Source: Candidatus Bathyarchaeota archaeon
GTDB lineage: Archaea > Thermoproteota > Bathyarchaeia > Bathyarchaeales > Bathycorpusculaceae
NCBI GenBank assembly: GCA_030589055.1
Contig: JAUUWK010000001.1
Location: forward strand, 1-37,712
Reading direction: 5' to 3'
Length of the DNA: 37,712 bases
Below are positions 1 through 6,715 of this stretch, piece after piece. The notes beneath the pieces are model-generated. The model was given only the letters and a program-made list of their open reading frames with translations, was not told the DNA's origin and ran no database searches. Position 1 is the first letter of the stretch; every line of letters starts with the position of its first letter. Both the position numbers and the translations under genes were made by a program.

Positions 1-759
1 GAGCTGAAGAAGTCTCAAGAGCAACTCCTCAAAGCGCAAAGACTTGCAGTAATAGGTGAATTAGCCGGCATGGTAGGTCACGACCTACGTAACCCTCTAA
101 CAAGTATCAATGGAGCTGCATACTATCTGAAGAAACGGTTAAGTTCAAAAATAGACGACAAAGCAAAAGAAATGCTCGATCTTATAGAGAAGAACATAGA
201 ATATTCAAACAAGATAATAAATGACCTTTTGGATTATTCGAGAGAGATGAAGCTGGACTTGACGGAGAGTAATCCGAAGTCGATAATAAAAGAGGCATTG
301 TCTCTTGTTAAGATTCCGAAAAATATTCAAGTAATAGACTTGACGGAAAACAAGCCGAATACACAGGTTGACATTGTAAAAATTAAGAGAGCCTTCGTCA
401 ACGTAATCCAGAACGCCGTGGACGCCATGCCTAAAGGTGGATCACTAACAATAAAAACTAGAGAATCAAATGGCAACCTAGAATACGTCTTTTCAGATAC
501 TGGAGTAGGCATATCCAAGAAAACGATGGAAAAGCTTTGGACTCCGCTTTTTACAACAAAAGCAAAGGGAATGGGTTTCGGCTTGTCAATCTGTAAACGC
601 ATTGTAAAGGCGCATGGAGGTTCCATTTCCGTAAAAAGCAACCGTGGGAAAGGCACATCTTTCACTGTGACTATCCCAACGAAACCAAAAATAGAAGGAG
701 GTGAAAAAGTATGGGTGAAAACGCTAGAATCCTCATTGTTGACGACGACGAAGACATAA
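1..759 (+). CDS. Sensor histidine kinase, C-terminal part (5' end outside window)
   Basis: The frame is open from base 1, so the sensor/input part lies outside the window. The visible part is the transmitter. A HisKA dimerisation helix carries the phospho-accepting His in the motif GHDLRNPL (near bases 85-110), followed by a HATPase_c domain with N box (NVIQNAVDAMPKGG), G1 box (DTGVGIS) and F/G2 boxes (TPLFTTKAKGMGFGLSIC). It autophosphorylates on His with ATP and should pass phosphate to the response regulator that starts inside its 3' end. The overlap is about 49 bp, and the SD-like GGAGGTG for the regulator sits in the kinase sequence, so the two are translationally coupled. No membrane segment is visible in this part. 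Signal unknown. The last ~15 residues, in the overlap, are low complexity. Confidence 0.93.
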   Translation, partial: ELKKSQEQLLKAQRLAVIGELAGMVGHDLRNPLTSINGAAYYLKKRLSSKIDDKAKEMLDLIEKNIEYSNKIINDLLDYSREMKLDLTESNPKSIIKEALSLVKIPKNIQVIDLTENKPNTQVDIVKIKRAFVNVIQNAVDAMPKGGSLTIKTRESNGNLEYVFSDTGVGISKKTMEKLWTPLFTTKAKGMGFGLSICKRIVKAHGGSISVKSNRGKGTSFTVTIPTKPKIEGGEKVWVKTLESSLLTTTKT

Positions 760-1184
760 GAAAAGTATTGACGACAATACTTGAGGACGAAGGCTACATT
801 GTTGAATCAGTGGGCACGGCTAGAAAAGCAATAGCAAAAACTAGAGACAACTTCTATAATTTAGCCTTAATCGATGTTCGACTTCCAGACCTGGTGGGAA
901 TAGAACTTCTAACAAGAATGAATGATTCAACGCCTAAGATGCGAAAAATAATCATCACAGGCTATCCAACACTGCAGAACGCGATTGAAGCAGTGAACAG
1001 AGGCGCAGACGCCTACATAATAAAGCCCTTTGACATGGAAAAAGTTCTAGACACCATCAAGGAAGAGCTGATGAAACAAGAAGAAGAGAAGAGATACAGC
1101 CAAGAGAAAGTCGCAGATTTCATTGAAGCAAGAGTGAAGGAGTTGGAAGCTAAGGGAAATTTGGCTTACAAGAGGAAACCTTAA
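711..1184 (+). CDS. Response regulator, single REC domain
   Basis: A 157-residue receiver protein. Acidic pocket DDDED at residues 11-15, phospho-acceptor Asp55 (LIDVRLPD), switch Thr83 (IITGYP) and conserved Lys105 (IIKPFD) are all present, so it should be phosphorylated by the overlapping kinase. REC ends near residue 120. The remainder is a charged helical tail (KQEEEKRYSQEKVADFIEAR) with no recognisable DNA-binding domain, so output is probably through protein contacts, as with many archaeal REC proteins. The start ATG is preceded by a strong GGAGGTG 8 bases upstream. It is the last gene of the pair; an oppositely oriented gene ends 84 bp downstream. Confidence 0.93.
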   Translation: MGENARILIVDDDEDIRKVLTTILEDEGYIVESVGTARKAIAKTRDNFYNLALIDVRLPDLVGIELLTRMNDSTPKMRKIIITGYPTLQNAIEAVNRGADAYIIKPFDMEKVLDTIKEELMKQEEEKRYSQEKVADFIEARVKELEAKGNLAYKRKP

Positions 1185-1268
1185 ATCTTAGCAATAATTC
1201 CCAACTTTCTTCTTTCGTTGGCATCTTTCAAATTTTCAATTTCTTCTAGTTGTGTACCATAATTTTGG

Positions 1269-2165
1269 CTAGCATTGTTTAGATAGGTTTTTGCGCATAA
1301 ATCTCCAGTGGTGGCCAATTTTGAAACCGAGTTTTCGAAAAAGAGTCACGGATGGAATGTTCCGTTCTGAAGTGTATAAAGCCACGGAGTCCACTCCCCT
1401 TTCGATGAGGAAGTTCATCGCCTTACATGTAAGAGCGGATGCAAGATTTTTGCTACGATATTTGGAAAGGGTGGCTGCTGGACCAAGATAACCTCGCTTA
1501 CCACCGAAGAATTCGTTGTATTTTCCGTCTGGTCTGGAAACAACAACTGAAACAATTTTACTGTCAAGTTCAGCGACATGAATCCATTCTTCGCTGAAAG
1601 GAAAACATCCAGACTTCCATCTCTGAACAACACCTTGTTTCAGTCTTTCCCAGCCAAACCCGGCGTTCACAGCTTCAACAAAATCTTTTTCCTCTTCTGT
1701 TTTCAAACTGCGAACAATTGTGTCTTCTGGAACTTCTGGAAGAAGCTTCAAACCGTCAAGTCTAGCAACCATGTGGTATAATCCACCCTCAGCCTTGTAT
1801 CCCCGTTCAGCCCACTCGGCGATCTTTTTGCTTCCAGCATCAACAACCGTGAAAACCGTTTCACCCTCAACATGTTTTTCGATTTCCTTAACCAACAAGC
1901 TCTCTAGACGTTTTCGATTTAAGCCTTCAAGAACACAAAGCCACTCAATTTCTTCACCCCAACGCCCATTGTTATATGCAGCAGCGCCTATGGTTCCGCC
2001 TTCTTCCTTAGCCATTAGAATTTTAAGATCCCACTCCTTAATCTGAGAGCGAAGTTTCCGTTCATTGAAGGGAATGAACTCGTATGATTCTCTGGGTATT
2101 TCATTGAGTAATTTAACCAAGCTTGGGAAGTCTTTATCGGTGAAGCTTCGAATTTGAACAGTCAT
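1269..2165 (-). CDS. Tandem GNAT-family N-acetyltransferase
   Basis: 298 residues built from two GNAT-like halves. The N-terminal half starts TVQIRSFTDKDFPSLVKLLN, a typical GNAT beta1-alpha1. The C-terminal half (about 145-298) has the better acetyl-CoA fold signature, ending SVALYTSERNIPSVTLFRKLGFKIGHHWRFM, the usual 'N-x-x-A/S-x-x-L-Y/F-x-K-x-G-F' end of the family. The expected pyrophosphate loop (Q/RxxGxG/A) is degenerate (LSKYRSKNLASAL). The second half is probably the active one and the first a structural or degenerate domain, as in other duplicated GNATs. Acceptor substrate unknown. It is a single gene; the start ATG is about 20 bp from an AT-rich TATA-like segment, so it is probably read from a short-leader transcript. 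Confidence 0.85.
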   Translation of the reverse strand: MTVQIRSFTDKDFPSLVKLLNEIPRESYEFIPFNERKLRSQIKEWDLKILMAKEEGGTIGAAAYNNGRWGEEIEWLCVLEGLNRKRLESLLVKEIEKHVEGETVFTVVDAGSKKIAEWAERGYKAEGGLYHMVARLDGLKLLPEVPEDTIVRSLKTEEEKDFVEAVNAGFGWERLKQGVVQRWKSGCFPFSEEWIHVAELDSKIVSVVVSRPDGKYNEFFGGKRGYLGPAATLSKYRSKNLASALTCKAMNFLIERGVDSVALYTSERNIPSVTLFRKLGFKIGHHWRFMRKNLSKQC

Positions 2166-2243
2166 GCTTTGTCTTTTAGAACAGAACTAAAAATAGTAAT
2201 AAATGTTTAGATTAGACCTAAGTTATCGCTGTAACTATTCTGT

Positions 2244-2564
2244 CTATGCTGGTATCAAGGTTTTGGAGATTTGCATTTTTAGTTCGGCGTGTTGCTCTCT
2301 GACTTCGTTTCTTAAAACGATAATTTCTGACCGAAGTCTCTTCTTGGATTCTGGAGCCAAATCCTTCGATTTTATCATGTTCTTCTCAATCTTTTCTATG
2401 TCCTTCTCTGCGGAACGCCTTATCTCTTCAGATTTCTTCAAGGCTTCCACTTTCAATTTTTCGATTTCTGCGAAGTCTTTCCTTATGTTTCTTGCCCGTT
2501 TGTTCAGCTTTTCTCTTATCTTGTTCACTTTTTCTCTATATTCGCGCTCAGAAGGGCCTCCCAT
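2244..2564 (-). CDS. Small coiled-coil protein, function unknown
   Basis: 106 residues, almost entirely Lys/Glu/Arg-rich helix (for example REKLNKRARNIRKDFAEIEK, ESKKRLRSEIIVLRNEV), predicted to be a continuous coiled coil from about residue 8 to 98. There are no membrane segments, cysteines or recognisable catalytic motifs. The ATG is preceded by a weak GGTG-containing purine tract. The regular heptad-like spacing of hydrophobics and lack of proline support a real protein rather than a chance frame; the opposite-strand frame of similar length reads as Phe/Ser-rich and is its shadow. Not assigned to a family. Confidence 0.6.
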   Translation of the reverse strand: MGGPSEREYREKVNKIREKLNKRARNIRKDFAEIEKLKVEALKKSEEIRRSAEKDIEKIEKNMIKSKDLAPESKKRLRSEIIVLRNEVREQHAELKMQISKTLIPA

Positions 2565-2571
2565 TGTGTAA

Positions 2572-3015
2572 CACCATTCACCCTTTTTTGTCTGTCGGAA
2601 TAATTAATAAATTTTATGACGTAACAATCAGTAAATATGGAGGCCTCAGTTTCGATGAGCGGTCAAACGAATCAAGAGTGACGGGTTGAAATATTCTTGA
2701 TTGTGAGCATTAATTCCAGCTGCAACGACAAAGGGATACAGATTATGTAGAGTTGAATCTAAGACTTTAGGTCATAGGTTTTCGGGATTGTAGAGCAAAG
2801 TCGCGCGCGCTACGATCTATGAAAAGAAAACCAAAAGAGGTTTGGAAAAATTCCTGAAGATCAGGAAAATGCTAAATCAAGAATACTTAGAGACCGAGCT
2901 GCTTCTGAGAAAAGAAAAGCTGCGGAAACGAAAGAACGTAGGAAATATGCGGGAAAATATGAGAATACAAGGAATGAAAAACGTATATATTTGGATCTCA
3001 CTTATGGCTAAATAG
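2572..3015. other. Intergenic region with promoter-like element, alternating-CG tract and an open frame without start
   Basis: No convincing complete gene. A TATA-like TTAATAAATTTTA near 2602-2616 precedes an ATG at 2637 whose frame reads MEASVSMSGQTNQE and then stops. The tract CGCGCGCGC lies at 2802-2810. To its right, a plus-strand frame runs open from the tract (VARATIYEKKTKRGLEKFLK...) to a TAG at about 3013, rich in Lys/Glu/Arg and possibly a C-terminal gene remnant. It has no start codon with a ribosome-binding site. The next gene (3016) begins immediately after. Confidence 0.45.
2799..2813. repeat. Alternating-CG tract, copy 1 (AGTCGCGCGCGCTAC)
   Basis: Nine bases of pure CG alternation in the 15-mer AGTCGCGCGCGCTAC, which recurs exactly at 16335-16349 more than 13 kb away. 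On the minus strand it reads GTAGCGCGCGCGACT. It lies in a spacer. Alternating purine-pyrimidine CG tracts of this length are Z-DNA-prone and are not expected often by chance in DNA of this composition. Confidence 0.7.
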
Positions 3016-3540
3016 GTGAAAACTGTGAAGTGGGTGACCCGCGAATTCGTTCATGTAGACAGAACTGCATGCCCGTGGCTTATCAAGAAATTCATAGACT
3101 CACAAGCCGAATTCATGTTTGTACCAACAGAAAGAATAGCAGAAACCGCAAAAACTCGAGGAGCAACACCTTTTGACGTGCCCGGAGTTAAGCTTGGACA
3201 TAGAAACGGAAAATGCAGCTTCGAAACCATAATAGAAGAATACAAGTTGAAAGACCCTGTGCTTCATGAACTCGCCAAAATCGTTCATTCAGCAGATACA
3301 CGCGACACTGAACTGGCCCCTGAAGGAATAGGTTTAAGCTCAATAATGACTGGCGCAAGATTTAATGTAAAAGACGATTCTGAAGCAGTAGAGAAGGCTG
3401 CATACGTTTATGATGCACTTTACACCTATTGCAAAATTAAGCTGCTCCGCGAGAGATGCAAGAATGAATTAGAGAAGATGAACCGAAAACAGCAAAGAGA
3501 GTTCTTAAGAAAGAAGATGCGAGAGGAAATAACAGGTTAA
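3016..3540 (+). CDS. ChrB C-terminal-domain protein (chromate-resistance family)
   Basis: 174 residues. The opening WVTREFVHVDRTACPWLIKK matches the 'WVTR-x-x-x-x-VDRxACPWLIxRFID' start of the ChrB C-terminal domain family; 'AEFMFVP' and the later HSADTRD/GIGLSSI segments also fit. In proteobacteria this domain is the C-terminal half of ChrB, which senses chromate and supports ChrA-dependent resistance. Here the domain stands alone, without the N-terminal half, and ends in a basic helical tail (KNELEKMNRKQQREFLRKKM). The GTG start is inferred from the frame. The next gene on the same strand is an MFS transporter 470 bp away; a link to metal or oxyanion efflux is only an inference. No ChrA is in the window. 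Confidence 0.8.
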   Translation: MKTVKWVTREFVHVDRTACPWLIKKFIDSQAEFMFVPTERIAETAKTRGATPFDVPGVKLGHRNGKCSFETIIEEYKLKDPVLHELAKIVHSADTRDTELAPEGIGLSSIMTGARFNVKDDSEAVEKAAYVYDALYTYCKIKLLRERCKNELEKMNRKQQREFLRKKMREEITG

Positions 3541-3992
3541 CGTTTTCTCCCACCTTTATGTATTGAAGTTAAACGGTAGCATCATATTTATAGGGGATTG
3601 CATAGACTTGCTTAAAGCTTCTTCTAGAGTCCTTTATTTTTGGCTAACTGTTGGCGAAAGTCTCTGATACTTCTCCTATAGCAGTGAATATGATCCATAG
3701 AATTATTGGAATTTCGTTGCTGGAATTATTGCTGAACTGCTGAAACCAAAAATTAAGAAAACTAAGAAGGTAATTGAAAGGCATGCTGAAATAAGAATTA
3801 GTCAAATCATCCTTCTAAGCTTCGTTTTTCCTTTCATTTCATCTTTTATAATCCATAAATAGGAAAGGTAAATTACCAATGCGAGTAACAGGAAATCCCA
3901 ATGAAAACATATCATTTAACTCGTTTAATTCTTAAGATAGCGCCTCTACTAAAGTTTTATTACTTCTTAAGTTCAATAGCCCAAAACCAATA
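3541..3992. other. Intergenic region with a possible gene remnant
   Basis: No complete gene seen. A plus-strand frame is open from 3701 to the TAG at 3862. It reads as a charged helix followed by a hydrophobic stretch (IILLSFVFPFISSFIIHK) but has no usable start; this may be the degraded end of a membrane-protein gene. AT-rich TATA-like sequence around 3952-3970 could serve the MFS gene downstream. Confidence 0.35.
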
Positions 3993-4013
3993 GTGTTCAA
4001 AGCTGGTTTGCTG

Positions 4014-5225
4014 ATGGCTTCACAGACAAGAAACGCTAGAGATAGCACTTTTTTGATGATATGCATTATGGGATCATTTGCGATCTTAAGCTCTACAATG
4101 TCAAAAAACCCTGTTTTGAATCCGTTTGCCACAAGTCTCGGAACTCCAGAAGTTTGGTTGGGTTTTATAGCTGCTGCTTCAACTATTCCCGGCATTTTGA
4201 TTAGTTTGCCCGCTGCTTCACTTTCAGACATTTATGGTAGAAAGAAATTCTTGTTAATATCAGGATTTGTCTTTGCTTCAGCTCCTTTCCTTTATCTTTC
4301 TGTAACTGTGTGGTGGCAACTCATCCTCGTCAGGTTTTACCATGGATTTGCAACGGCAATCTTTGTCCCAGTCGCTGAAGCCTCAGTGGCTAAGCTGTTT
4401 CCAACTAAACGAGGAGAACGCATATCACTTTTTTCTTCAGTAACGTACGTTGGGAGAGGGATTGCACCTTTTCTGGGTGCCTACATGCTACTCGTCACCA
4501 ACACAGATTTTGATGTGCTTTATTTGGCTGTAGGCGCTGCTGGTGTGACAGCGTTTATTTTGGCTTTGCTTTTTTTAGTTGAGAGGAAGAAGCAACCCGT
4601 ACCTTTGCAGCAGAAGAATGAGAAAGAGATTGTTAGGAGGGTGTACCGCGGATGGGGAAAAGTTGCTAGAAACCACGATGTTTTAGTGGTGAGTTTTGTT
4701 CAAGCTTGTCAATTTTATACCTATGGCGCGGTTGAATATTTTCTGGTTGGTTATTTAACTAAGGTTGTTCACTTTGACTGGTTCATAACCGGCGTTATTA
4801 GTGGAAGCCTCTTAGTAGTGCCGATTGTGGCTAAACCGTATATGGGCAGAATTTCAGACAAGGTTGGAAGACGAATTCCGATAATTGCAGGCTGCATAAT
4901 AGGGAGTCTTCCTTTATTGGTGATTCCTTTCGTCGTTGAGTCTTCCATTCTCCTTCTGCTTTCAGTAGTTTACGGATTTGGTTTTGCAGCTGTAACGGCT
5001 TCCACATCAGCTTTAGTCAGCGAGCTTGTACCCAAGGAATTAGTCGGCACATCCATGGGGTTTCTCGCCACAATAATGGATGTTGGTCAGACCATAGGGC
5101 CAATCATTACAGGGATGATAATTGCAACAAACGTGGCCTACCAAGGCTCATTTCCAGCATTAACCGCAGTACTACTGCTTTCTTGTGTAATATTCACCTT
5201 GTCCAGAGTTGCCAAAACTAAATAG
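4014..5225 (+). CDS. Major facilitator superfamily transporter
   Basis: About 403 residues with 12 predicted membrane spans in two six-helix halves separated by a basic central loop (around VERKKQPVPLQQKNEKEIVRR). The family signature between TM2 and TM3 is present (LSDIYGRKKFLLISG), and its pseudo-repeat in the second half (MGRISDKVGRRIPIIAG). This is a drug/metabolite-efflux type MFS protein of the cytoplasmic membrane, driven by an ion gradient; substrate unknown. A GTG at 3993 would add seven residues (MFKAGLL); the ATG at 4014 (MASQTRNARD) looks the more natural N-terminus. It lies downstream of the ChrB-domain gene on the same strand but is separated by a long spacer, so it is probably transcribed independently. 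Confidence 0.9.
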   Translation: MASQTRNARDSTFLMICIMGSFAILSSTMSKNPVLNPFATSLGTPEVWLGFIAAASTIPGILISLPAASLSDIYGRKKFLLISGFVFASAPFLYLSVTVWWQLILVRFYHGFATAIFVPVAEASVAKLFPTKRGERISLFSSVTYVGRGIAPFLGAYMLLVTNTDFDVLYLAVGAAGVTAFILALLFLVERKKQPVPLQQKNEKEIVRRVYRGWGKVARNHDVLVVSFVQACQFYTYGAVEYFLVGYLTKVVHFDWFITGVISGSLLVVPIVAKPYMGRISDKVGRRIPIIAGCIIGSLPLLVIPFVVESSILLLLSVVYGFGFAAVTASTSALVSELVPKELVGTSMGFLATIMDVGQTIGPIITGMIIATNVAYQGSFPALTAVLLLSCVIFTLSRVAKTK

Positions 5226-5417
5226 CCATTCATAGAAGCCCTGAAAAGAGATTGTCGAACGAAAAATACTCACCTATTTCTTCTGATAAAACCTGCAAAA
5301 AGTCTAGACACTTACGCTTCAACTTTCTCACTTGCTTTACTGAAAAAAGGAAGAAAGAGATGGTCTTTCCTCTTGAGTAGAGAGGTGTAATCTAATTGAA
5401 TGTAGACGAGTTCGCAC

Positions 5418-5738
5418 TCATTTTTCCAGCAGATTGATTTTGATTTCTTTTATTTTCAATTTCCAGATTTTTTCAGGTGCTCCTCCGCCAGTTTCTCTGT
5501 ATTCTGCTAGTTCGATGATGCCTGCTTCTTCCAGTTCGGAGAGATGGTAGTAGAGCCCTGATCTTGAGAGTGATTCTCCAGCCTTCTCTAATTCCTTCAG
5601 TATTTCTTTCGAGCCTCTTGTTTTATCTCCTATCGAGCGGGTTATGAGCCATCTTGTTGGGCAATGAAGTGCCCCAAAGTATTTCTGGATTTGAGTCAAA
5701 TCTTTTAGGTTGGAGTGTCTGCATCCGTTAGTGCACAT
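5418..5738 (-). CDS. Winged-helix (ArsR-like) transcriptional regulator
   Basis: 106 residues with one winged helix-turn-helix: helix 'SKEILKELEKAGESLSRSGLYYHLSELEEAGIIELAEYR' gives the scaffold, recognition helix (SRSGLYYHLSELEEAGI) and wing (GGGAPEKIWKL). This is the usual archaeal ArsR/PadR-like dimeric repressor. The N-terminus carries Cys2, Cys6, His8 (MCTNGCRH) and another Cys in ALHCPTRW, so a thiol or metal switch is conceivable but not shown. Its 5' neighbour on the same strand (5779-5937) is also Cys-rich, separated by 40 bp, suggesting one transcription unit. Confidence 0.85.
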   Translation of the reverse strand: MCTNGCRHSNLKDLTQIQKYFGALHCPTRWLITRSIGDKTRGSKEILKELEKAGESLSRSGLYYHLSELEEAGIIELAEYRETGGGAPEKIWKLKIKEIKINLLEK

Positions 5739-5778
5739 GTTCCCATCTTGCCTTTAATATCTATAAAGGAGTTTTAGC

Positions 5779-5937
5779 TTATTCTTTTTTCCAGTGTTTT
5801 TCTACATGGCTTAGTTCGAGGTCAGCGCCTTTAACATCGCCTTTTAAAAGCAGTTCGCGAGCTTCACTTATGTGTTCTAGAGCGCAACCTTTTGGGTCGT
5901 GTTTGAATTCGCATTGTTCTTTCTCTTTTTTACACAT
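5779..5937 (-). CDS. 52-residue Cys/His-containing small protein
   Basis: A 53-codon frame with ATG at 5937 and TAA at 5779. The product starts MCKKEKEQCEFKHDPKGC, with three Cys and one His within 18 residues, followed by an amphipathic helix (EHISEARELLLKGDVKGADL). The clustered Cys/His suggests metal or redox chemistry. It lies directly upstream of the winged-helix gene on the same strand. Its promoter region (about 5945-5990) contains the dyad AGAAC-N8-GTTCT (5949-5966) beside a TTAAATATT TATA-like box, a candidate operator for the downstream regulator. Family not recognised. Confidence 0.6.
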   Translation of the reverse strand: MCKKEKEQCEFKHDPKGCALEHISEARELLLKGDVKGADLELSHVEKHWKKE

Positions 5938-5948
5938 GATATATCACT

Positions 5949-5966
5949 AGAACGTTATAGTGTTCT
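5949..5966. promoter_or_regulatory. Dyad operator candidate upstream of the 52-residue gene
   Basis: AGAACGTTATAGTGTTCT is an imperfect 18-bp palindrome (arms AGAAC/GTTCT). It is located between the gene start at 5937 and a TATA-like AATATTTAAG (minus strand TTAAATATT, around 5972-5981). Position at the expected transcription start suits repression, possibly autoregulation by the winged-helix protein. Inference from symmetry only. Confidence 0.4.
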
Positions 5967-6165
5967 TTGCAATATTTAAGTCTTTCCTGAGATATACGGT
6001 AATCTTTGATACGAAAGTTTTAAGCGTATTCTTTACGACTTAGAATTGAGGTCATTCATCCGAAAACACGTTATTTCATGCTTTCTTTTTTGTGTGATTA
6101 TGTCTATGCTTTGCATTGTTTCTCTTCTTGTTAAACTAGTTATTATTCATGTCAATGTAGAAAGG

Positions 6166-6176
6166 TTTTATATAAT
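6166..6176 (+). promoter_or_regulatory. TATA box of the nrdRDG operon
   Basis: TTTTATATAAT preceded by purines (GAAAGG) that fit a BRE. It sits just upstream of the NrdR-box palindrome, so transcription would start around 6195-6202. Confidence 0.65.
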
Positions 6177-6178
6177 GA

Positions 6179-6196
6179 AACACTACGCGTAGTGTT
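6179..6196. promoter_or_regulatory. NrdR box: perfect 18-bp palindrome
   Basis: AACACTACGCGTAGTGTT is a perfect inverted repeat. Its core ACACTACGCGTAGTGT matches the ends of the bacterial NrdR-box consensus (ACACwAtATaTwGTGT). It lies between the TATA box and the predicted transcription start of an operon whose first gene is nrdR, exactly where bound NrdR would block initiation. Bacterial sites usually occur in pairs; only a weak second candidate (ACAAACGCTAGATGT, 6208-6222) is visible. The rest of the 5938-6268 spacer holds no gene, except that a five-codon frame MREKG (6250-6267) ends one base before the nrdR ATG. Confidence 0.8.
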
Positions 6197-6268
6197 CGTT
6201 TTGCTTCACAAACGCTAGATGTATAGGAGGCAAATCTCTTTAGGGGATTATGAGGGAAAAAGGGTAGG

Positions 6269-6715
6269 ATGAAGTGTCCATATTGTGGGTCAGAGAGTAT
6301 CAGGACCCTTGAGACGAGGGATTCGCAGAACGACACTATTAGACGTCGTAAAGAATGTCTGAACTGTGGAAAACGCTTCACAACTTACGAGTATATTGAA
6401 ACCGTGGAGCTTATGGTTCGGAAAACAGATGATAGAATTGAGCGTTTTGACTTAAACAAAATTATTAGGGGCATTCAGAAAGCCTGTGAGAAAAGACCCA
6501 TAACTATGGAGCAGATTCGCAATCTGGCTGAACGTGTCCGACAGGATTTGATGATGAGGGGGAAAGGAGAGGTTTCTTCACAGGAGATCGGAGACCTAAC
6601 CGCGAAGTATTTGAAGAGACTTGACCACGTGGCTTATGTAAGATTTGCCTCAGTTTATAGGCGCTTTGAGGAGCCAGCCGACTTTACAAAAATCCTCAAA
6701 GAGGTGAGAAAGTGA
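6269..6715 (+). CDS. nrdR: NrdR, ribonucleotide reductase transcriptional repressor
   Basis: 148 residues, full length for NrdR. The N-terminal zinc ribbon has Cys3-x2-Cys6 and Cys30-x2-Cys33 (CPYCGSES... RRRKECLNCGKRFTTYEY). This is followed by an ATP-cone domain (about 47-137: VRKTDDRIERFDLNKIIRGI... RRFEEP) that binds ATP/dATP and couples DNA binding to deoxynucleotide levels. It should repress its own operon through the palindrome at 6179-6196. The stop overlaps the GTG start of nrdD. NrdR is characteristic of bacteria and uncommon in archaea, so acquisition by transfer is plausible. Confidence 0.95.
   Translation: MKCPYCGSESIRTLETRDSQNDTIRRRKECLNCGKRFTTYEYIETVELMVRKTDDRIERFDLNKIIRGIQKACEKRPITMEQIRNLAERVRQDLMMRGKGEVSSQEIGDLTAKYLKRLDHVAYVRFASVYRRFEEPADFTKILKEVRK

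Noticed and set aside
1720..2046. Plus-strand frames opposite the GNAT gene
   Set aside because: Shadow frames; the minus strand has a full GNAT sequence.
6206..6223. Second NrdR box downstream of the palindrome
   Set aside because: TTCACAAACGCTAGATGT shares only part of the core and is not symmetrical; too weak to call.
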